Positions 33,118 through 40,978 of a DNA stretch of 44,113 nucleotides are shown here, piece after piece. The translations under genes and the position numbers were made by a program. The DNA is taken from contig NZ_BCXA01000055.1 in the NCBI RefSeq assembly GCF_001894865.1, positions 1-44,113 on the forward strand, read 5' to 3'. A model generated the notes under the pieces. It was not told the origin of the DNA. It ran no database searches and saw only the letters and a list, made by a program, of their open reading frames with translations. The first letter of the stretch is position 1. Each line of letters starts with the position of its first letter. This DNA is from Rhodococcus maanshanensis NBRC 100610. Lineage in GTDB: Bacteria; Actinomycetota; Actinomycetes; Mycobacteriales; Mycobacteriaceae.

Positions 33118-34905
33118 TCAGGAGTAAATGGCCTCGATTGCTGTCGCGAACTCCTGGTGGATGATGTTGCGCTTGAGCTTGAGGGTGGGGGTCAGCTCGC
33201 CGGTCTCGACGGTGAAGTCCACATCGAGGATGCGGTACTTCTTGATCTGCTCCGGGTTGGAGACCTTCTTGTTCCCCTCGGCGACCGCGGCGTCGATCTC
33301 GGCGACCAGATCGGCGTGCTTGACGATCTCCGAGATCGGGGTGTCCGCGGCGATGCCGTTGCGCTCGAGCCAACCCGGCAGGGCCTCGGGGTCGATGGTG
33401 ATCAGCGCACCGATGAACGGCTTCGCGTCGCCGACGACCAGGCACTGGCTGATCAGGGCGTGGGCACGCAGCGCGTCCTCGAGCACGGCAGGGGCGACGT
33501 TCTTGCCGCCTGCGGTCACGATGATCTCCTTCTTGCGACCGGTGATCGAGACGAAGCCCTCCGAGTCGATGGCACCCAGGTCGCCGGTGTGGAACCAGCC
33601 GTCGCGGATGGAATCCGCGGTGGCCGCATCGTTGTGCCAGTAGCCGCCGAACACGACCGGGCCCTTGACCAGCAGCTCGCCGTCCTCGGCGATCTTCGCC
33701 GCGTGCCCGTTGATCGGCTTGCCGACGGTGCCGACCTTCTGGGCGGTCGTGGTGTTCACGGTGATCGCGGCGCTGGTCTCGGTGAGGCCGTAGCCCTCGT
33801 AGATCGGGAGGCCGATGCCCCGGAAGAAGTGGCCGAGACGCGCGCCGAGCGCCGCGCCGCCGGACACCGCGCGGTCACACTCGCCGCCGAGCGCCGCCCG
33901 CAGCTTGCCGTAGACCAGCTTGTCGAACAGGGCGTGCTTGAGCTTGAGCCCGAGGCCCGCGCCGCCGGTGTCCTGGGCCTCGCTCCAGGCGATGGCGGTG
34001 TCGGCGGCCTTCGCGAAGATCTTGCCCTTGCCGCCGTCCTCGGCCTTCTGCTTGGCCGAGTTGTACACCTTCTCGAACACGCGCGGCACCGACAGGATGA
34101 AGTTCGGCTTGAACGCGGCGAACTGCTCGAGCAGGGTGCTGATGTCGGCGGTGTGGCCGACGGTCACCTTGTTGTCGAAGGCGCCGAAGGAGATGGCGCG
34201 GGCGAACACATGCGCCAGCGGCAGGAACATCAGGGTGCTCTGGCCCTCGTACATCGCGTCGTCCAGCGCGATCTTCACGGCCTTGGACTCGGCGTAGAAG
34301 TTCGAGTGGGTGAGCTGGACGCCCTTGGGGCGGCCGGTTGTGCCGGAGGTGTAGATGAGCGTGGCGGGGGAGGAGGCGTTCACCTGCCCGCGGCGCTCGT
34401 GCAGCTCCTCGTCGGTGATGGCGGAGCCGCGAGCGGTGAGCTCGTCGAGGGCTCCCGCCTCGATCTGCAGCATCTCCCGCAGCGCGGGGGCGGCCTCGGC
34501 GACATCCTTGACGGTGGCGGCGTGCTTGGCGGTCTCGACGACCAGGATGGAGGTGGCGGAGTCCTCGAGGATCCACTGGGCCTGGTCGGCCGAGGAGGTC
34601 TCGTAGATCGCGACGGTGCAGCCGCCCGCGGTCCAGATGGCGTAGTCCAGCACGACCCACTCGTAGCGGGTGGCGGACAGGATGGCGACGCGATCGCCGA
34701 GCGCGATCCCGGAGGCCATCAGGCCCTTGGCGACGCCCTTGACCTGCGCTGCGAACTCGGCCGCGGTGACGTTGACCCAGGCGCCGTCGACCAGCCGCTT
34801 GAAGGGTACGTGCTGGGGGCTCTCCTTTTCGAGGCGGAACACCGTATCGGCCATCGAGATGTCTTCCGGGATGGAAAACGACGCCGGAACTTCGAACTCT
34901 CGCAC
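33118..34905 (-). CDS. fadD15: Long-chain fatty-acid-CoA ligase, FadD15 type
   Basis: 595 residues. Activates long-chain fatty acids to acyl-CoA by way of acyl-AMP. AMP-binding motif TLIYTSGTTGRPKGVQLTHS, YEGYGLTETSAAI, the hinge GWFHTGDLGAID, and GRKKEIIVTAGGKNVAPAVLE with the catalytic Lys region. The sequence is close along its length to what I recall of M. tuberculosis FadD15 (SATRYEWVVLDYAIW, IYETSSADQAQWILEDS, LPLAHVFARAISFGAFDNKV). GTG start at 34905 (VREFEVPASFS) with GGAGG 7 nt upstream; the open frame further upstream lacks an RBS. Followed by a palindromic terminator. Confidence 0.93.
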   Translation of the reverse strand: MREFEVPASFSIPEDISMADTVFRLEKESPQHVPFKRLVDGAWVNVTAAEFAAQVKGVAKGLMASGIALGDRVAILSATRYEWVVLDYAIWTAGGCTVAIYETSSADQAQWILEDSATSILVVETAKHAATVKDVAEAAPALREMLQIEAGALDELTARGSAITDEELHERRGQVNASSPATLIYTSGTTGRPKGVQLTHSNFYAESKAVKIALDDAMYEGQSTLMFLPLAHVFARAISFGAFDNKVTVGHTADISTLLEQFAAFKPNFILSVPRVFEKVYNSAKQKAEDGGKGKIFAKAADTAIAWSEAQDTGGAGLGLKLKHALFDKLVYGKLRAALGGECDRAVSGGAALGARLGHFFRGIGLPIYEGYGLTETSAAITVNTTTAQKVGTVGKPINGHAAKIAEDGELLVKGPVVFGGYWHNDAATADSIRDGWFHTGDLGAIDSEGFVSITGRKKEIIVTAGGKNVAPAVLEDALRAHALISQCLVVGDAKPFIGALITIDPEALPGWLERNGIAADTPISEIVKHADLVAEIDAAVAEGNKKVSNPEQIKKYRILDVDFTVETGELTPTLKLKRNIIHQEFATAIEAIYS

Positions 34906-35075
34906 TGTGACCCCTCCAGGTACTACTGACGTGTGGAGTGTGCATTGGATCACATCCGTGACCGGTATGCACTCTCAAGGCTGTCCGGATTGCGAGGGTT
35001 CGCCCTCGCTCGTGGGGAGTACATGTAACTCCGAATATCGTGATCTGCAGGTTTTTCGCCGGGTTGAGGCGAAGA

Positions 35076-35702
35076 TCACGTTTCGAGCAGGTCGGTCACC
35101 TCCTGGTCCGTGAGCTGGTGGAAATCCCGGTATGCGCCGCCGACACCGCCGAGCCAGCGCGGGACCAGCGGGCAGATCACCTCGTCCGCTTCCTTCTCCA
35201 GCCGCGCGACCGCCTCCTCGGAGGAGACCGGCACCGCGACCACGATGCGTGCGGCCCGCTCGGCCCTGGCCACCCGGCAGGCGACCGCCGCCGTCGCACC
35301 GGTGGCCATGCCGTCGTCGACGATCACCACGGTCCTGTCCCGCAGCGGGATTCGCCCTCGATCGCCACGCAGGACCCGGGCGCGTCGCTCGAGTTCGCGG
35401 CGCTCCCGCGATTCGACGGTGGCCAGTCCGAGCGGACTCATCCCGGTCTGCGCGAGGACGTCGTCGTTGAGCACCCGGATGCCGCCCTCGCCGAGCGCGC
35501 CCATCGCGAGTTCCGGCTGCCACGGCACGCCGAGCTTGCGGACGAGGATCACGTCGAGTTCGCCGCCGAGCTCGTGCGCGACCTCGGCCGCGACCGGCAC
35601 CCCGCCCCTTGGCAGCCCGAGCACGAGCGGATCCGCGTCGCGCAGGTGGCCGAGCGACTCGGCCAACGCGCGACCGGCCTTCGCGCGGGTCTCGTACAGC
35701 AT
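35076..35702 (-). CDS. Phosphoribosyltransferase family protein
   Basis: 208 residues from ATG 35702 (MLYETRAKAGRALAESL). Type I PRTase fold: LVLGLPRGGVPVAAEVAHEL near 27-46 and LDVILVRKLGVPWQPELAMG near 49-68, with the PRPP-binding loop VVIVDDGMATGAT at about 125-137. This subgroup, with the QPELAMGALGEGG segment, is common in bacteria as an uncharacterised PRTase. An open extension upstream to 35813 overlaps the nitrilase gene and is rejected. Confidence 0.88.
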   Translation of the reverse strand: MLYETRAKAGRALAESLGHLRDADPLVLGLPRGGVPVAAEVAHELGGELDVILVRKLGVPWQPELAMGALGEGGIRVLNDDVLAQTGMSPLGLATVESRERRELERRARVLRGDRGRIPLRDRTVVIVDDGMATGATAAVACRVARAERAARIVVAVPVSSEEAVARLEKEADEVICPLVPRWLGGVGGAYRDFHQLTDQEVTDLLET

Positions 35703-35748
35703 CCTGTCTTCGACGCTACGCCGATCGAGAGCCTCCGGCGCCCGTGCT

Positions 35749-36546
35749 TCAGCGTTCGGTGATGCCGAACCGGCGCAGCTCGAGCGCCGGGTTGGTCGCT
35801 CGCACCTGGGCAATCCGCTCGGCGGTGGCCTCGGCCCGCGCGGTCCCGACCTGATCGCCGAGGGACGCGAGCACCACGCCCATCGGGTCGACGATCATCG
35901 AGTTACCCGCGCCGGTCCTTGCGCTCTGGTCGGCGGCGGCGACGTAGATGGTGTTCTCGATCGCCCGCGCCCGCACCAGGGTCGTCCAGTGGTCCTCCTT
36001 GAGCGGCCCCGGCACCCACTGGGCAGGCAGCAACAGCACGTCGGCGCCCGCGTCCACGATCCGCCGGGTGACCTCGGGGAATCGCAGGTCGTAGCAGGTC
36101 TGCATGCCGAAGCTGAGCCCCTCCACCTCGAAGGTCGCCGGATCGTCGATCGCCCCGGCGCGGAAGAACTCGGATTCGCGGTAACCGAAGGCGTCGTAGA
36201 GATGCAGCTTTCGGTAGACGGCGGCGATCCGGCCGTCGGGAGCCGCCGCGACAAGGGTGTTGGAGACCCGCTCGTCGCCGTCGAGCGCCTCGTTGATGCC
36301 TGCGATCACGTGCACGCCGAACTGGCCGGCGATCTCGAGCATCCCGCCGACGAACGGGCCGTCCAGCGGTTCGGCGGAGGACAGGATGCGTTCGTCGGTC
36401 GGCGGCGCGGTGAACATGGCGTACTCGGGTGCCACCACCAATTGCGCGCCGCGCGAGGCCGCCTCGCCGACGAGGTTCCGCAGCGTCAGGTGGTTCTCCC
36501 GCTTGTCCTGTCCGGCGGAGAACTGGGCAACGGCGATCTCGACCAT
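35749..36546 (-). CDS. Carbon-nitrogen hydrolase (nitrilase superfamily amidase)
   Basis: 265 residues with the catalytic triad Glu41 (VVAPEYAMF), Lys113 (YRKLHLYDAFG) and Cys151 (MQTCYDLRFPE). It hydrolyses an amide C-N bond; the segments RKLHLYDAFGYRESEFF and TCYDLRFPEV resemble the omega-amidase/deaminated-glutathione amidase branch. The real substrate is unknown. ATG at 36546, 46 bp upstream of the phosphoribosyltransferase on the same strand. Confidence 0.9.
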   Translation of the reverse strand: MVEIAVAQFSAGQDKRENHLTLRNLVGEAASRGAQLVVAPEYAMFTAPPTDERILSSAEPLDGPFVGGMLEIAGQFGVHVIAGINEALDGDERVSNTLVAAAPDGRIAAVYRKLHLYDAFGYRESEFFRAGAIDDPATFEVEGLSFGMQTCYDLRFPEVTRRIVDAGADVLLLPAQWVPGPLKEDHWTTLVRARAIENTIYVAAADQSARTGAGNSMIVDPMGVVLASLGDQVGTARAEATAERIAQVRATNPALELRRFGITER

Positions 36547-36601
36547 GGCACGAGTATGGCCCAGCCGGTGGGCGCGCCGCGGGCGCGCCCACCGGTGCGT
36601 C

Positions 36602-37885
36602 CTACCCCGTGGAGGTGAGGTTGCCGTCCAGATAGGCCTGGTACGCGGGCAGATCCAGCATGCCGTGCCCGGACAGGCCGATGACCAGGACCTCCGGCTC
36701 GGTCAGTCCGCGCGCGTACTCGGCGCAGGCGGCGATCGCGTGCGCGGACTCAGGTGCGGGCACGATGCCCTCGGCGCGCGCGAACAGCACGCCCGCGGCG
36801 AACGAGTCGGTCTGGTCGACGGCCTGGCCCTGCACGTAACCCAGCTCGACGGTGTGGCTGAGCAGTGGCGCCATGCCGTGGTAGCGCAGGCCGCCTGCGT
36901 GGATCGGGTCAGGGACGAAGTCCTGGCCGAGGGTGTGCATCTTCAGTAGCGGCGTCAGGCCCGCCACATCGCCGTGGTCGTAGCGGTATTCGCCCTTGGT
37001 GATCGAGGGGCAGGCGGCCGGCTCGGCGGCGATGATGCGCGTCGTGGCCCGCTCGTGCAGCACCTCGCGGATGAACGGGAACGCCAGCCCGGCCAGGTTG
37101 GATCCGCCGCCCGCGCAGCCGAACACCACGTCCGCGTTGGCCTCGCCTGCCGCGCGCAGCTGCTCGACGGCCTCGAGGCCGATGACGGTCTGGTGCAGGA
37201 CCACGTGGTTGAGCACGCTGCCGAGGGCGTAGCGGGCGTCGGGATCGCCTGCCGCGACCTCCACTGCCTCGCTGACCGCGATCCCGAGCGAGCCGGGGGT
37301 GTCGGGGAAGTCGGCGAGCATCTTGCGACCGGACTCGGTGAGGTCGGACGGGCTCGGGTGCACGGTGGCGCCATAGGTCTCGATCAGGTGGCGGCGGTAC
37401 GGCTTGGAGGCGTACGAGGCCCGCACCTGCCAGACCTCGAGCTCGATGCCGAACTTGGCGCACGCGAAGGACAGCGCGCTGCCCCACTGCCCGGCGCCGG
37501 TCTCGGTGGTGATCTTCTTGACCCCGTCCTGGGCGTTGTAATACGCCTGCGCCACCGCGGTATTGGTCTTGTGGCTGCCCACCGGGCTGACGCCCTCGTA
37601 CTTGACGTAGATGCGGGCCGGGGTGCCGAGCGCCTTCTCGAACTCCTTCGCCCGGATCAGCGGTGCCGGACGCCAGGTCCGATACACCTCGCGGATCGGT
37701 TCGGGGATCTCGATGTACTGCTCGGTGGTGGCCTCCTGCGCGATCAGCGCGCTCGGGAACAGTGCCTCGAGGTCGGCGGGCGTGACCGGCTCCCTGGTAC
37801 CGGGGTGCAGGTGCGGTGGCGGCGGCACGGGCAGGTCCGCAGCGATGTTGTACCAGTGGGTGGGGATCGGCGTCTGCTCGGACAC
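36602..37885 (-). CDS. trpB2: TrpB2-type tryptophan synthase beta chain-like protein
   Basis: 427 residues. PLP enzyme making tryptophan from indole and serine without a TrpA partner (TrpB2 subfamily). PLP Lys106 in [36 protein letters not shown], phosphate-binding [16 protein letters not shown], and the end [19 protein letters not shown]. The N-terminal [19 protein letters not shown] and the [20 protein letters not shown] insertion are specific to TrpB2. GTG start at 37885 with AGGAGCG 5 nt upstream. No other trp gene is nearby. Confidence 0.92.
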   Translation of the reverse strand: MSEQTPIPTHWYNIAADLPVPPPPHLHPGTREPVTPADLEALFPSALIAQEATTEQYIEIPEPIREVYRTWRPAPLIRAKEFEKALGTPARIYVKYEGVSPVGSHKTNTAVAQAYYNAQDGVKKITTETGAGQWGSALSFACAKFGIELEVWQVRASYASKPYRRHLIETYGATVHPSPSDLTESGRKMLADFPDTPGSLGIAVSEAVEVAAGDPDARYALGSVLNHVVLHQTVIGLEAVEQLRAAGEANADVVFGCAGGGSNLAGLAFPFIREVLHERATTRIIAAEPAACPSITKGEYRYDHGDVAGLTPLLKMHTLGQDFVPDPIHAGGLRYHGMAPLLSHTVELGYVQGQAVDQTDSFAAGVLFARAEGIVPAPESAHAIAACAEYARGLTEPEVLVIGLSGHGMLDLPAYQAYLDGNLTSTG

Positions 37886-37987
37886 GGGCGCTCCTGGTCG
37901 GGATTCGGGCGAATGGGACGGGCACATTGTGATCAGCGGCACTCGCGGTGCCGCGACCAGGGTGGCCGTTACGGCCCGTTCGGATCT

Positions 37988-38007
37988 ATATCCTAGTGCT
38001 AGGATAT
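37988..38007. promoter_or_regulatory. PadR operator, 20-bp palindrome over the PadR start
   Basis: ATATCCTAGTGCTAGGATAT has 9-bp perfect arms around TG. It ends 4 bp before the ATG at 38012 and covers its AGGA Shine-Dalgarno, so a bound repressor would block both transcription and the RBS region. It is also about 100 bp upstream of the divergent trpB2 start. Confidence 0.8.
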
Positions 38008-38011
38008 GGAC

Positions 38012-38554
38012 ATGCCCGCAGAGCTGACCGAATCCGAGGTGACCCTTCTCGGCCTGATCGCCGAGCGCCCGCGCCACGGCTTCGATCTCGAGAAGGTGAT
38101 CGGCGAGCGCGGCATGCGGCAGTGGACCCAGATCGGGTTCTCCTCGATCTACTACCTCCTCGGCAAGCTCGAAAAGCGCGGCCTCATCGAGGAGGTGGCG
38201 GCCCCGTCGGGCGGCCCCGGCCGGGCGCGCCGGGTCTACGCGATCACCCCGGAAGGTCGGGCGGCGGCCGCGGAGCGGACCGCGGCGTTCCTCGCCGAGC
38301 CGTCCGCGGTCGCCGCGCCGGTGCTGGTCGGGATGGCCAACTGGCCTTTGCTCCCGCCCGCCGAGTCGATCGGCGCACTGCGGCGACGCTCGGACGCGTT
38401 GGGCCGCAAGCGGGCCGAGGTGCTCGCCGCCCGCGACGCCCAGCAGCCGCTGCCGGATTTCGTCGACGCCGTCTTCGAGTACTCGCTCGCGATGCTCGAA
38501 GCCGAACAGAACTGGGTCGCCAGGACCCTGACAACCCTTGAGAGGAAACGATGA
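38012..38554 (+). CDS. PadR family transcriptional regulator
   Basis: 180 residues. The winged helix at the N-terminus ([40 protein letters not shown] and [14 protein letters not shown]) is typical PadR, and a C-terminal helical domain follows. ATG 38012 is preferred to ATG 38006 because AGGA lies 7 nt before it. A 20-bp palindrome overlaps the start region. The stop overlaps the ATG of a GyrI-like ligand-binding protein by 4 bp, a recurrent regulator-plus-sensor arrangement. Confidence 0.93.
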   Translation: MPAELTESEVTLLGLIAERPRHGFDLEKVIGERGMRQWTQIGFSSIYYLLGKLEKRGLIEEVAAPSGGPGRARRVYAITPEGRAAAAERTAAFLAEPSAVAAPVLVGMANWPLLPPAESIGALRRRSDALGRKRAEVLAARDAQQPLPDFVDAVFEYSLAMLEAEQNWVARTLTTLERKR

Positions 38555-39189
38555 CCAAGCTGGACTTCAAGAAGCAGAAGGAGCTCTACGCGCCTGCCAC
38601 CGATGACTTCGTGCTGGTGGAGGTGCCGGCGATGTGGTTCCTCATGATCGACGGCCACGGTGATCCGAATGTCTCCGAGGACTACCGGCTGGCGGTGGAG
38701 GCGCTGTACGCCGCGTCGTACGCGGTGAAGTTCGCGAGCAAGAACGGCCACGAGGCCGACTACGTGGTCGGGCCGCTGGAGGGCCGGTGGTGGGCACCCG
38801 ATCCCGCGGTCTTCGTCGACCGCAGCAAGTCAGAGTGGAACTGGACGATGCAGATCCGGCAGCCGGACTGGATGACCGCCGAGGAGGTCGCGGTCATCCT
38901 GGTGGAGACGGAGTCCAAGAAGAAGCTGCCCACCGTGGGGCAGTTGCGGCACGAACGGCACGAGGAAGGCCTGTCGGCGCAGATCATGCACGTCGGCTCG
39001 TACGACGACGAGGCGCCGACCCTCGAGCGTCTGCATTCCGAGTTCATCCCCGGTCGCGGTCTCGAATTCAACGGCAAGCACCACGAGATCTACCTCGGCG
39101 ACCCCAGGAAGTCCGCGCCCGAGAAGCTGCGGACGGTGCTCCGTCAGCCCGTCCGGCAGGCCTGGGCGACGGGCGCGACAAGGGCGTGA
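38551..39189 (+). CDS. GyrI-like small-molecule binding domain protein
   Basis: 212 residues. Begins [59 protein letters not shown] and the end [20 protein letters not shown] followed by TVLRQPV are hallmarks of the stand-alone GyrI-like (SOUL/SHS2 fold) proteins. These bind hydrophobic drugs or cyclise/hydrolyse small electrophiles. Co-translated with PadR, so it is likely induced by, and may bind, the PadR ligand. Confidence 0.9.
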   Translation: MTKLDFKKQKELYAPATDDFVLVEVPAMWFLMIDGHGDPNVSEDYRLAVEALYAASYAVKFASKNGHEADYVVGPLEGRWWAPDPAVFVDRSKSEWNWTMQIRQPDWMTAEEVAVILVETESKKKLPTVGQLRHERHEEGLSAQIMHVGSYDDEAPTLERLHSEFIPGRGLEFNGKHHEIYLGDPRKSAPEKLRTVLRQPVRQAWATGATRA

Positions 39190-39229
39190 ACGTCGGCTCC
39201 GGGCGGCGACGTACTAAACTCCTGGTGAG

Positions 39230-40978
39230 ATGAGCGACACCGAGCACAACCCCGAGCCGGAAACCGACACCACCACCTTTGCCGATCTCGGCATCGATGA
39301 ACGGGTGCTGCGGGCACTCTCGGACGTCGGCTACGAGTCGCCGTCGCCGATCCAGGCCGCGACCATCCCGCCGCTGATGTCCGGGAACGATGTCGTCGGC
39401 CTCGCGCAGACCGGCACCGGAAAGACCGCGGCGTTCGCCGTTCCGATCCTGTCCCGCATCGACACCGAGCAGAAGCGGCCGCAGGCCCTGGTGCTGGCGC
39501 CGACCCGCGAGCTGGCGCTGCAGGTGGCCGAGGCATTCGGCAAGTACTCGGCGCACATCCCCGGGCTGAGCGTGTTGCCGATCTACGGCGGTCAGGCCTA
39601 CGGCGTGCAGTTGTCGGGTCTGCGGCGCGGGGCGCAGATCATCGTCGGCACCCCTGGCCGGGTGATCGATCACCTGGAGAAGGGCACCCTCGACCTCTCG
39701 CACCTGGACTACCTGGTGCTCGACGAGGCCGACGAGATGCTCAAGATGGGCTTCCAGGACGACGTCGAGCGGATCCTGGCCGACACCCCCGAGTACAAGC
39801 AGGTGGCGCTGTTCTCGGCGACCATGCCGCCGGCGATCCGCAAGATCTCCAAGCAGTACCTGCACGATCCTGTCGAGATCACCGTCAAGTCGAAGACGTC
39901 GACCGCCTCGAACATCAGCCAGCGGTACGTGCAGGTCGCGCACCAGCGCAAGCTGGATGCGCTCACCCGGGTCCTCGAGGTGGAGACCTTCGAGGCGATG
40001 ATCATCTTCGTCCGCACCAAGCAGGCCACCGAGGATCTCGCCGAACGTCTGCGGGCGCGCGGGTTCTCGGCCGCCGCCATCAACGGCGACATCGTCCAGG
40101 CGCAGCGTGAGCGCACCATCGGTCAGCTCAAGAGCGGTGCGCTCGACATCCTGGTCGCCACCGACGTCGCGGCCCGCGGTCTCGACGTCGAGCGCATCTC
40201 GCACGTCGTCAACTACGACATCCCGCACGACACCGAGTCCTACGTCCACCGCATCGGCCGCACCGGCCGCGCAGGCCGCTCCGGCGAGGCGTTGCTGTTC
40301 GTGGCGCCGCGGGAACGGCACCTGCTCAAGGCGATCGAGAAGGCCACGCGTCAGCCGCTGACGGAGATGCAGCTGCCGACCGTCGAGGACGTCAACGCGC
40401 AGCGTGTCGCCAAGTTCGGCGACTCGATCACCGAGAGCCTGAACTCCGACAACCTGGCGCTGTTCCGGACGCTGATCGAGGACTACGAGCGCGAGCACGA
40501 CGTGCCGCTCGCCGACATCGCGGCGGCTCTTGCCGTGCTCTCGCGCGACGGGGACACGTTCTTGATGCCGCCCGAGCCGCCCGCACCGCCGCGCCGCGAG
40601 CGCGAGCCCCGCGGGGAGCGCCCGCCTCGCAAGTTCGACGAAGGACCCAAGTTCGGGCGCGAGGGTCAGGAGCTCGCCACCTATCGGATCGCGGTCGGCA
40701 AGCGGCACAAGGTGGCGCCGGGCGCGATCGTCGGCGCCATCGCCAACGAGGGTGGTCTCCGGCGAAGCGACTTCGGCCACATCAGCATTCGGCCCGATCA
40801 CAGCCTGGTGGAGCTGCCGGCGGACCTGGCGAACGAGACCCTCGAGGCGCTGCGGCGGACCCGGATCTCCGGCGTGCTCATCCAGCTGACCCCTGACCAG
40901 GGCCCGCCGGGGCACCGGCCCTCGCGCGACGGCGGCAAGGGCAAGTTCGACCGCAAGCCCAAGCGGGACCGCTACTGA
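39230..40978 (+). CDS. deaD: DEAD-box ATP-dependent RNA helicase (CsdA/DeaD type)
   Basis: 582 residues. Q motif F17...SPSPIQ, motif I AQTGTGKT near 59-66, Ia PTRELAL, GG, TPGR, motif II DEAD, motif III SAT, and in domain 2 motif V ATDVAARGLDVE and VI HRIGRTGRAGR. A DbpA-type RNA-binding domain follows near 480-550 (YRIAVGKRHKVAPGAIVGAI ... LRRSDFGHISIRPDHSLVEL), with an Arg/Pro-rich spacer before it and a Lys/Arg-rich tail. It remodels RNA in ribosome assembly, mRNA decay or cold response. The 3' end overlaps the convergent SARP gene by 7 bp. Confidence 0.95.
   Translation: MSDTEHNPEPETDTTTFADLGIDERVLRALSDVGYESPSPIQAATIPPLMSGNDVVGLAQTGTGKTAAFAVPILSRIDTEQKRPQALVLAPTRELALQVAEAFGKYSAHIPGLSVLPIYGGQAYGVQLSGLRRGAQIIVGTPGRVIDHLEKGTLDLSHLDYLVLDEADEMLKMGFQDDVERILADTPEYKQVALFSATMPPAIRKISKQYLHDPVEITVKSKTSTASNISQRYVQVAHQRKLDALTRVLEVETFEAMIIFVRTKQATEDLAERLRARGFSAAAINGDIVQAQRERTIGQLKSGALDILVATDVAARGLDVERISHVVNYDIPHDTESYVHRIGRTGRAGRSGEALLFVAPRERHLLKAIEKATRQPLTEMQLPTVEDVNAQRVAKFGDSITESLNSDNLALFRTLIEDYEREHDVPLADIAAALAVLSRDGDTFLMPPEPPAPPRREREPRGERPPRKFDEGPKFGREGQELATYRIAVGKRHKVAPGAIVGAIANEGGLRRSDFGHISIRPDHSLVELPADLANETLEALRRTRISGVLIQLTPDQGPPGHRPSRDGGKGKFDRKPKRDRY

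Noticed and set aside
35703-35813. N-terminal extension of the phosphoribosyltransferase into the nitrilase gene
   Set aside because: It overlaps the coding end of the nitrilase gene, and relatives begin at MLYETR-like sequence.
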